Of a DNA stretch of 64,000 nucleotides, positions 57,344 to 64,000 are shown one piece after another. This DNA is from CAVWUA01 sp963758025 (lineage in GTDB: Bacteria > Planctomycetota > Planctomycetia > Isosphaerales > Isosphaeraceae): the NCBI GenBank assembly GCA_963758025.1, contig CAVWUA010000021.1, positions 50,490 to 114,489 of the forward strand. Reading direction: 5' to 3'. A program made the position numbers and the translations under genes. Position 1 is the first letter of the stretch, and each line of letters opens with the position of its first letter. Below the pieces are notes generated by a model. The model was not told the DNA's origin, ran no database searches, and worked only from the letters and a program-made list of their open reading frames with translations.

Positions 57344-58718
57344 TCAGAACAGTTCGTGAATCGGCTCGACACCGTGGTCCACCACGCGCAGAGGGCGACT
57401 CTGGGGGCCGGGCAACTCGGTATCGAGCGGAATACCGAGACCATGATACACCGAGGCGGCGATCTCGGCCGTGGTAACGGGGCGGTCCTTGGGAGAATGC
57501 AGCGATCTCGTCGGAAACGCCGACCGCCTGGCCCCCTCGGATCGGGCCACCGGCGAAGAGACTCGTCCAGCAACCGGGATGGTGATCCCGTCCCCCCGCC
57601 GGGTTGATCTTGGGCGTCCGGCCGAACTCGCCAAAGGCCAGAACCATCGTGTTCGAGATCAACCCGCGCGTCTCCAGGTCCTCCAGGAGCGTTGCGTACG
57701 CGTTGTCGAAGTTCGGGCCGATCTCCGACTTCATGCTTTCAATCGAGGTGAACGGGGACGAGCCGTGGATGTCCCAGGTCAACTCGTTGAAAACGGTCTC
57801 GAACTGGTTGACGGTGACGAACCGCACGCCGCGCTCGATCAACCGGCGGGCCAGCAGGCAACACTGGCCGAACCGCGTGCGGCCGTAACGATCGCGGACC
57901 TCGGCGGGTTCTTCATCCAGGTTGAATGCGTCGCGCGCCGCCTGGCTCGACATCAGCCGATATGCCTGGTCAAAGTTGTCGTCCAGAAGGCGCGCGTCGG
58001 CCGATGCTTCAAACGCGCTGACGGACGAATCGATCACTTCGCGCAATCGGCGACGTCGGTCGGACCGGACGGCCGTGATGTAGTCTGGCGGCAACAGGTC
58101 CGGAACCTTGAAATCCTTGGCGTTCGGATCGGCATTCAGAACGAAGGGATCGAACGACTTGCCGAGATACCCCGCGTTCTGAGCGTGCGGCATGTTCCCC
58201 CCGGTGGGACCAATCGGGCGCGGCATCAAGACGTGGGAAGGGGAGTCCCCCTTGGGGCCTCTCAGGTAGGAATTCACGCAACCGACGTGGGGGTGTTCAA
58301 TTCCTCCCGTGAACAGCCGGCCGGTCTGCATCATCTGGATGCCGGTGTCGTGCACGGCGGTCGCCTGGTGGTAAATGGTCCGTACCAGAGCGACCTTGTC
58401 CATCTGCCGGGCCGTGCGAGGGAAGATTTCCGAGATCTTCAGGCCGGGCACATTCGTGTCAATTGCCCGGTAGGGCCCTCGAATCTCGGCGGGGGCTTCC
58501 GGTTTCATGTCCCAGGTGTCGAGCTGCGACGGGGCTCCCACCAGAAAGAGCATGATGCAGTTGATGTCCTTCGACGTGTCCACCGCGCCCCGGGCCTGGA
58601 GCGTCTGAAACCCGGGGAGCCCCAGCCCGAGCATGGCGAGTGAGCCCGCATGCAAAAAGTCACGTCGCGTGACTCCACCGCACAGATGAACTGGACGGGA
58701 CGAATCGAATCGGAACAT
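57344..58718 (-). CDS. DUF1501 protein (Tat-exported sulfatase-like fold); frameshift near the C-terminus
   Basis: About 457 residues. The twin-arginine signal GVTRRDFLHAGSLAMLGLGLPGF opens the protein. DUF1501 features are clear: CIMLFLVGAPSQLDTWDMKPEAPAEIRGPYRAI, VALVRTIYH, GGNMPHAQNAGYLG, NMVLAFGEFGRTPKIN-like (TMVLAFGEFGRTPKIN) and GRDHHPGCWTSLFAGGPIRGGQ. DUF1501 belongs to the alkaline phosphatase/sulfatase-like superfamily but lacks a known activity. The frame shifts near 57500 (DEIAAFSQG to PKDRPVTTAEIAASVYHGLG), giving the expected C-terminus ending at 57344. It is the first gene of the minus-strand operon with the DUF1549/1553 and WD40 genes. Confidence 0.9.
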
Positions 58719-58905
58719 GCGGCGACCTCGGGTATGGGGACCAAGGTGGGCTCGGGCAAGGCAAACAATCCATTTATCCTATCCATTCCTTGCGCGACGG
58801 TCAAAATGGATCTCGTCTGCGCTTCCTCGTAATCTCGCAACGTTCGCGTCCCGAGTCAACCCGCCCGGATTCAGTATTTTGTTCGCTCGGCAGGGGTTGC
58901 AGCAA

Positions 58906-58935
58906 ATTGACCCGGCTCGCGCCGGACATTACACT
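58906..58935 (+). promoter_or_regulatory. Weak candidate promoter upstream of the SDR gene
   Basis: TTGACC (58906-58911) and TACACT (58930-58935) are spaced by 18 bases and fit a housekeeping-sigma promoter moderately (five of six and four of six positions). The stretch from 58719 to 59033 between the divergent DUF1501 and SDR genes shows no gene; the AT-rich segment at 58966-58998 (TCGATTCTTTAGGATGAATC onward) is also promoter-like. Confidence 0.35.
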
Positions 58936-59033
58936 CGCCCTTGAGAAGATCAAGTCGCGATCGATTCTTTAGGATGAATCACTTCAAATATTAAGAATCC
59001 GATGAAGCGTTCGTTGTCGAGAGGAAAACACCC

Positions 59034-59735
59034 ATGGCGACGACACCACCAAAATTAATCTTGATTACGGGTGTGACGCGAGGTCTTGGGCGTGCGTTGG
59101 GTGAGCGTTTCGCATCACAGGGCCATCACGTCCTGGGATGTGGCCGATCCGTGGAGGATGTCGAAGACCTGCGGCAACAACTCGGAAGTCCGCACGACAT
59201 TCAGACGGTGGATGTCGCCGACGACCGTGCGGTCCGGCGGTGGGCGGAGTCGCTCCTGGCGCATGGCCATGCTCCGGATCTGCTCTTGAACAACGCCGGT
59301 CTCGTCAATCCGAAACGGGTTCTCTGGGAGATCGGTGCGGAGGAATTCGGGCGCGTTATCGATGTGAACATCAAGGGGGTGGCGAACGTGCTTCGCCATT
59401 TCGTGCCCGCGATGATTGCCCGCAAGACGGGAGTGATCGTGAACTTCAGCTCAACGTGGGGACGCTCCACCTCCCCCGAGTTCGCTCCCTACTGCGCGAC
59501 GAAATGGGCCATTGAGGGCCTGACGGCGCCACTGGCTCAGGAACTCCCCAAGGGACTCGCCGCCGTTGCCCTGAATCCCGGTGTGATCAACACCGACATG
59601 CTTCACGAGATCTTCGGCTCGGGGTCCTCGAATTTTCCGAATGCCCGGAGGTGGAGCGAGCCGGTCGTGCCGTTCCTCCTGCGGCTCGGCCCTTCCGATA
59701 ACGGGAAGGCCCTGACGGCACCCTCCCGTGGTTAG
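59034..59735 (+). CDS. Short-chain dehydrogenase/reductase
   Basis: 233 residues from ATG 59034 behind GAGAGGAAAACACCC. Classical SDR: TGVTRGLGRAL (NAD(P)-binding TGxxxGxG), DVADDRAVRRW, LLNNAGLVNPK (NNAG), FSSTWGRSTSPEFAPYCATKWAIEG, with the catalytic Ser and the YxxxK pair, and ALNPGVINTDM. The arginine in TRGLG suggests NADP preference (inference). Substrate unknown. It converges with the aldo/keto reductase gene 75 bases downstream. Confidence 0.9.
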   Translation: MATTPPKLILITGVTRGLGRALGERFASQGHHVLGCGRSVEDVEDLRQQLGSPHDIQTVDVADDRAVRRWAESLLAHGHAPDLLLNNAGLVNPKRVLWEIGAEEFGRVIDVNIKGVANVLRHFVPAMIARKTGVIVNFSSTWGRSTSPEFAPYCATKWAIEGLTAPLAQELPKGLAAVALNPGVINTDMLHEIFGSGSSNFPNARRWSEPVVPFLLRLGPSDNGKALTAPSRG

Positions 59736-59810
59736 ATTGGTCGGGAAGCAGCCGAGCCCGCGGTTCCGCAAGGAGGATCACCAGGGACGCTCGCTGCGTC
59801 TCCGACGAGA

Positions 59811-60824
59811 TCAGGTCAACGGCGTTCCATACACGGTACGCCAGGCCTCCTGACCGGAAAGGTCCAGGCCGGTCTTCGAGAGTGCCAGCGCCTCGTCCTC
59901 GGAGAGTGGCTCGGCTCGCATGACCGTCTCGGCGGCTTTTTGAAGTTCCTCCACATTCTCCAGGCCGATGACCGCGCACGCGATTCCGGGAATCGACAGC
60001 GCATAGCGAATGGCCTGTTCGTACTTCTCCTCAGGCAGCTTGAAGCCCGACTCGCCGGAGGCCCCGCCGAGAACCTTCATCGCCACCAGGCCGATGTTCT
60101 CGCGCCGGGCTCGGCTCCAGACCTTGTGCTCGAAGTCATAGGTGTGCTGCACCACGAAATTCACGGCGTTCATCAGGACGTCGATGGCTCCGGTATCCAT
60201 CGCCGCGTGAAAACGGGACGGATGCAGGTGCCCGCTCGCGCCGATGAACCGGATGACGCCTTTCTTCTTCGCCTCGCGCAAGGCCCCCAGCGCCCCGTCG
60301 TCGCTGAACGCCCGCTTCAGGTCGGTCCAGCGTGATTCCTCGCCGAAATTGTGCAGGTGTACCAGGTCGATGTGATCGGTCTGGAGCCGTTTCAGGCTCT
60401 GATGCAGGAGTTTCCACGTTCCGTCATACGTTGGTTCTTCCGTCTTGGTGACGAGGAACACCTGATCGCGGATGTCCTTGATCGTCGGCCCCATCTTCTC
60501 TTCCGAGTAGCCCCCCTTTTCGTTGCCGTAGTTCGGCGCGACGTCCAGGTAATTGACTCCATAGTCGAGCGCCCGGTGCAGCGTCTTGCGCACATCCTCA
60601 ACGCTGACGTGCTCGCGTTGAAAATGGGCGCAGCCGATTCCAAGTCGAGAGACCTCAACGCCCGTCCTCCCGAGCGTGTTCTTCGTCAACGTCCTGTTCG
60701 AGGAGGAGTTTTGCGCGGTCGCTGTGCCGGACGCCAGAGCACCCGTCGCCGCCACCCCGCCAAGGACGAGACTCGAATTCTTCAGGAAGTCCCGGCGCGA
60801 GACATCGGAAATCCAGTTGTCCAT
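59811..60824 (-). CDS. Tat-exported aldo/keto reductase
   Basis: 337 residues. The N-terminus has a twin-arginine signal (SDVSRRDFLKNSSLVLGGVAATGALASGTATAQ). AKR features follow: GIGCAHFQREHVSVEDV, LDYGVNYLDVAPNYGNEKGGYSEEKMGP (catalytic Asp and Tyr), VFLVTKTEE (Lys), IDLVHLHNFGE (His), and IRFIGASGHLHPSRF. The catalytic tetrad is complete. Export by Tat fits a protein that folds with its cofactor in the cytoplasm. Substrate unknown. It lies between an SDR and a Tat-exported protein, so this region may serve carbonyl or sugar redox in the periplasm (inference). Confidence 0.88.
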   Translation of the reverse strand: MDNWISDVSRRDFLKNSSLVLGGVAATGALASGTATAQNSSSNRTLTKNTLGRTGVEVSRLGIGCAHFQREHVSVEDVRKTLHRALDYGVNYLDVAPNYGNEKGGYSEEKMGPTIKDIRDQVFLVTKTEEPTYDGTWKLLHQSLKRLQTDHIDLVHLHNFGEESRWTDLKRAFSDDGALGALREAKKKGVIRFIGASGHLHPSRFHAAMDTGAIDVLMNAVNFVVQHTYDFEHKVWSRARRENIGLVAMKVLGGASGESGFKLPEEKYEQAIRYALSIPGIACAVIGLENVEELQKAAETVMRAEPLSEDEALALSKTGLDLSGQEAWRTVYGTPLT

Positions 60825-60989
60825 GATCGCTCCTCCCGCGAAGTAGGCTCGAATGGTCGCGTCAGCGTCTGGGCCGTCTCACTCATCATACTCCCCCGGG
60901 TCGCGACACTCCAAAGCATTGAGAAGGTCCAGTCCGAGAGTTAGGATTTGAAAGACAGCCACCCGAAGACCATCAAAGGGGTCAAACAC

Positions 60990-62339
60990 GTGGATCAAAT
61001 CCAAATCCAGAATCTTGCGACGCGCCGTCAATTTCTTCGCGACGCGGGGATCAGTCTGGCAGGTTTGGGACTCGCAAACGTCTTGCCAGGCGCATGGGCG
61101 AACGCGGCCTCGGAGAAAAAAATCAAGGTTGCCGCGGTGATGACGGAATTTCGCTATCGAGTCCACGCCCATGTGCTTCTGGAAAACTTTCTTGGGCCTT
61201 ATCTCTTCAACGGCCAGATCATCGATCCCGGCGTCGAGGTCGTCAGCTTCTACGTGGATCAATTTCCCGAAGGCGACATGGCGCGAGGGGTCGCCAAGGA
61301 ATTCGGCATCCCGATCTATCCGACCATTCGCGAGGCACTTCAACTCGGTGGCGACCGTCTGGCGGTCGATGCGGTGCTGTCGATTGGCGAGCATGGAACC
61401 TATCCCGTCAACGCCAAGGGGCAGGTCGAATATCCGCGAAAGCGCTTCTTCGACGAAATCGCCGCCGTGTGCAAGGCGAGCGGTCGTGGTGTGCCGGTCT
61501 TCAACGACAAGCATCTCTCCTACCGCTGGGACTGGGCGAAGGAGATGGTTGACACGGCCAAACAATTGAACATACCTTTCATGGCGGGAAGCTCGGTCCC
61601 CCTGGCCGAACGTCGCCCGATGCTGGAGTTACCCCCGGGCGCGCCGATCACCTCGGCCGTTTCCATTCATGGAGGGCCGGTCGAATCGTATGACTTTCAT
61701 GGTTTGGAAGTGCTTCAATCCATGGTGGAAGCGCGAAAAGGGGGCGAGACGGGCATCGCCAACGTTCGATTTCTGGACGAGGAGGGCCTCTGGCAGACGG
61801 CCGAGGAAGGGCTCTGGTCCACGGAACTGGCGGATGCCGCGATGGCCGCGGAACTCGGTCCCGACACACCCCCCATCCGCGATCTCGTCCTCGCGCGACG
61901 CCTGGGAGGGGAACCGTCGCACGGGATTCTGCTGGATTATGTCGATGGTCTGCGGGCGATCGTGTTGAAGGTCGGGTCCAGTGGCACGCGCTGGAACTTC
62001 GCCTGCCGGATCAAGGGGGAAGACCGCCCCCGGGCCTGCCGTTTTTACGTCGGTCCGTGGAACAACCGGAATCTCTTCAAGGCCCTGTCCCATGCGATCC
62101 AGGTCTTTTTCCGCACCGGGACACCCCCTTATCCGATCGAACGGACCCTGTTGACCACGGGGACTCTCGATGCGGCGATGACCTCGCGCGCCGAGCGCGC
62201 TCAGGTGATCGCCACGCCGGAACTCCATATCACCTATCATCCCACCGATTTCCGCGATTTTCGTGAGATGGGGGCAAGCTGGAAGATTCTCAAGGAGGAC
62301 ACACCCGAGCCTCGCGGTTTGCACCGCATGGAACGCTGA
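60990..62339 (+). CDS. Tat-exported protein of unknown function (planctomycete conserved)
   Basis: About 449 residues from GTG 60990 (AAAGGGG 9 bases upstream); an in-frame TTG at 60948 would add 14 residues. The twin-arginine-like signal is LATRRQFLRDAGISLAGLGLANVLPGAWA. The first half resembles a Rossmann-type domain (KIKVAAVMTEFRYRVHAHVLLENFLGPYL, VDAVLSIGEHGTYPVNAKGQ). It continues through VPVFNDKHLSYRWDWAKEMVDTAKQLNIPFMAGSSVPL, with AVSIHGGPVESYDFHGLEVLQSMVEARKGGETG. There is no active-site motif that I can name. His-rich motifs (IGEHGTYPVN, DKHLSYR) suggest an enzyme. The gene is clean and diverges from the aldo/keto reductase. Confidence 0.7.
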   Translation: MDQIQIQNLATRRQFLRDAGISLAGLGLANVLPGAWANAASEKKIKVAAVMTEFRYRVHAHVLLENFLGPYLFNGQIIDPGVEVVSFYVDQFPEGDMARGVAKEFGIPIYPTIREALQLGGDRLAVDAVLSIGEHGTYPVNAKGQVEYPRKRFFDEIAAVCKASGRGVPVFNDKHLSYRWDWAKEMVDTAKQLNIPFMAGSSVPLAERRPMLELPPGAPITSAVSIHGGPVESYDFHGLEVLQSMVEARKGGETGIANVRFLDEEGLWQTAEEGLWSTELADAAMAAELGPDTPPIRDLVLARRLGGEPSHGILLDYVDGLRAIVLKVGSSGTRWNFACRIKGEDRPRACRFYVGPWNNRNLFKALSHAIQVFFRTGTPPYPIERTLLTTGTLDAAMTSRAERAQVIATPELHITYHPTDFRDFREMGASWKILKEDTPEPRGLHRMER

Positions 62340-62385
62340 CGAATTCTCAAGGGGTGTACGAGAAGGGTGCGTTTGGCAATTGTAG

Positions 62386-62402
62386 GGTGGGCACTGCCCA
62401 CC
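62386..62402. repeat. 17-base perfect palindrome
   Basis: GGTGGGCA-C-TGCCCACC lies 47 bases after the stop at 62339. It is one of a type of GC-rich intergenic palindrome and may act as a terminator hairpin or be part of a dispersed repeat. No T-run follows directly, only TCTTTTC. Confidence 0.5.
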
Positions 62403-62531
62403 TCTTTTCTGCTCTTCGGGATCTGGTGGGCGATGCCCTCCCGACACAGAGCGAAGCGGGAGCTGGAGGGGGTTCCGGAAACGCCACGAACCAGGAGGAC
62501 CCCCCTCAATCCCCCCTTGGTAAGGCTGAGT

Positions 62532-62549
62532 ATTACCCACAACTTTCCC
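62532..62549 (+). repeat. Left terminal inverted repeat of the IS element
   Basis: ATTACCCACAACTTTCCC matches, with one base difference in length, the reverse complement of the right end (ATTACCCACAACTATTCCC, 63999-63981). It marks the left edge of the IS. Confidence 0.8.
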
Positions 62550-62629
62550 ATCACTCCGCCAGTCGTTATCTTGAGCAAGATCGGCTCTTCGGGATATTCC
62601 TTCCAACGCACACCCCAACGGCTCTTCTC

Positions 62630-63998
62630 ATGGAATCGCATGCCCTCTGGGCCGCTCAGCTGGCCACGGCGACGGACTTGCCCGATGCACGACTGACGGG
62701 GCGGCTCGCGGCGATCCTTCAGACGACGGCCGAACATCCCGCGGCGTCGATCCCCCAGGCCACCGGCCAGGCCAGTCAAGCCAAGGCCGCCTATCGCTTC
62801 TATGCCAACGACCGCGTCACCACCACCGCCTTGCACCAGGGGGTCGCACGCGACACGGCGCGACGCGGCCTCGATCTGGACGTCGTGCTGGTGGTGCAAG
62901 ATACCACCTCGCTCAATCTCACCGGCTTACGCTCCGTCACCGAACTCGGCCCGATCGACTCCGGCCGCTGGGCCGAGGGCTCTTCCCGCACACGGCGATG
63001 GCGGTGACGGGCACGGGACAGGTCCTCGGGATCTTGGATCAGCAATGCTGGACGCGGCCCCAGCCCGGCCAACCGGGGCCCGAGGAGAAAGAGAGTGCCA
63101 AGTGGCTCCACGGCCTCGACGCGGCCCGCGCCGCGCTGCACGAGACGGCCGGCCCGCGGCCGGTCCCCCGCCTGATCCATGTGATGGATCGGGAGGCCGA
63201 TGCCTACGAGGTGATGATGGCGGTGGTCGATGCCGGCGACAGCGCGGTCATCCGCTGTGCCCAGAACCGCCGCATCGACGACCCGCTGGGCACGGCTCAT
63301 CAGGCGGTGCGTCGCCAGCCGGTGTTGGGTTGCACCACGGTGCCAGTGGGACGCTCGGCGGCGGGGCCCCCGCCCGCCTGGCCACCGTCGCCCTGCGGTC
63401 GATGGCCGTCGACCTGGTGCCGGACTGGGAGAAATATCCCCACGCCTGGCCGATGCGTTGGAACCTGGTGGAGCTCGTCGAGCCCGATCCCCCGCCGGGG
63501 GCCGAACCGGTGCATTGGTATCTCTGGACGCTGGAGCCGGCGGCCACGGCGGCCGAGGTGCTGGAGGTCGTGCGGAAGTACACCTGCCGGTGGCCGATCG
63601 AGGAGATGCACCTGGTGCTCAAGAGCGGCTGCCAGGCCGAGGCGTTGCGATTGGAGACGTGGGACCGTTTGGAGAAAGCTGTGACCCTACAGAGCGCGGT
63701 GGCGGCCCGGATCGTGGCCTTGCGTGACCGGGCGCGGCAGGCCCCCGAGGCCCCGGCCTTGGAGTTGTTGGATGAGGAGGAGGCCGAGGCGTTGGCCTGT
63801 CACTTCGGCGGCGGGATGGCATCGTCGGCGCTGACGATTGGCCAGGCGGTCTTGTGGATCGGTCGGCTCGGTGGCCACCTCAATCGGACGGGAGACGGGA
63901 TGCCGGGTGTTCGGACCTTGTGGCGTGGGCTTCATGACCTGTCCTTACTCACAGCCGGCTTCCAGCCGCGAAACGCCTACGGGAATAGTTGTGGGTAA
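62630..63998 (+). CDS. IS4-family (Tn5/IS50-like) transposase; two frameshifts
   Basis: From ATG 62630 (MESHALWAAQL) the N-terminal DNA-binding segment matches Tn5-type transposases: ASIPQATGQASQAKAAYRFYANDRVT. The DDE core is seen as VVQDTTSLN (first Asp), then, after a shift near 62985, HVMDREADAYE (second Asp). After another shift near 63360 comes TCRWPIEEMHLVLKSGCQAEALRL, with the catalytic Glu of the Y(2)R(3)E(6)K signature. The protein is about 455 residues and ends at TAA 63996, which lies inside the right inverted repeat. If the shifts are real the copy is dead; as in neighbouring genes they may be sequence errors. Confidence 0.85.
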
Positions 63999-63999
63999 T
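63981..63999 (-). repeat. Right terminal inverted repeat of the IS element
   Basis: GGGAATAGTTGTGGGTAAT at the window edge is the inverted counterpart of the left repeat. The transposase stop codon TAA (63996-63998) is part of it. Confidence 0.8.
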
Positions 64000-64000
64000 G

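Larger units (their letters stand above)
62531..64000 (+). mobile_element. IS4-family insertion sequence (window ends at its right border)
   Basis: The element spans about 1.47 kb between terminal inverted repeats at 62532-62549 and 63981-63999. One transposase gene fills it. The right inverted repeat lies at the window end, so the flanking target-site duplication cannot be checked. The left outer flank holds GC-rich intergenic repeats (CCCCCCTCAATCCCCCC) and the palindrome at 62386. Two frameshifts interrupt the transposase; whether they are real or errors is unclear. Confidence 0.85.

Noticed and set aside
62354..62629. Upstream in-frame extension of the transposase as a longer protein
   Set aside because: It reads through GC-rich repeats and the left inverted repeat; the ATG at 62630 inside the element is the natural start.
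1..64000. CRISPR array, prophage, toxin-antitoxin or restriction-modification system
   Set aside because: No regularly spaced direct repeats, phage structural genes or defence-type gene pairs were seen; the single HNH protein belongs to a stand-alone family.

Overview
The window is GC-rich bacterial chromosome, most likely from a planctomycete of the Isosphaeraceae/Gemmataceae type. That placement is inferred from the DUF1501 / DUF1549-DUF1553 / cytochrome-WD40 operon, Tat-exported Gfo/Idh/MocA and aldo-keto reductase proteins, and dispersed GC-rich palindromes. No rRNA or tRNA gene was found. Nearly every stretch carries an ordinary chromosomal gene; the only clear mobile element is an IS4-family insertion at the right edge.

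Layout. 1-6.7 kb: end of a methyltransferase, a secreted sialidase-like protein, and a minus-strand operon of a membrane protein, a sodium:solute symporter and a beta-lactamase-fold/NamZ fusion that looks like an aminosugar or peptidoglycan scavenging set. 6.7-7.7 kb: non-coding DNA with an inverted pair of palindromic repeat units and a short tandem array. 7.7-11.6 kb: ApbE, a DoxX-like protein and a Tat-exported oxidoreductase. 11.8-14.9 kb: an Mla/MCE lipid-transport operon (permease, ATPase, MCE protein). 14.9-22 kb: a HEAT-like protein, membrane proteins, two adjacent selenoprotein genes (a SelW-like Rdx protein and SelD), a DUF2254 protein and a nucleotide-sugar epimerase. 22-31 kb: an outer-membrane porin, an HNH nuclease, CinA, two small exported or membrane proteins, two pseudouridine synthases (TruD, RluA-type) and a lipoprotein with a dead phosphatase domain. 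31.7-35.6 kb: three glycosyltransferases. 35.7-45.4 kb: a hydrolase, twin desulforedoxin-like miniproteins, an oxidoreductase, a class III aminotransferase with a partner of unknown function, a HEAT protein, a GXGXG protein, a lipoprotein and CorA. 45.4-51 kb: RecJ, Pcm, an MBL-fold protein, an Spy-like protein and a channel with a non-canonical filter. 51-58.7 kb: the planctomycete cytochrome operon. 59-64 kb: an SDR, an aldo-keto reductase, a Tat-exported protein and the IS element.

The most notable biology is the selenocysteine pair at 18.2-19.6 kb. Each gene has one in-frame TGA exactly where the catalytic Cys/Sec of its family lies. Each TGA is followed, at a distance suited to a bacterial SECIS, by a 7-8 bp hairpin with the same GUU triloop. 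A standard gene caller would truncate both genes.

Caution: about 20 genes on both strands, including housekeeping ones, contain single-base frameshifts after which family homology resumes at once. This pattern fits uncorrected indel errors in the assembly better than decay. Those genes are given as single CDS features spanning the shift, with the approximate shift position.
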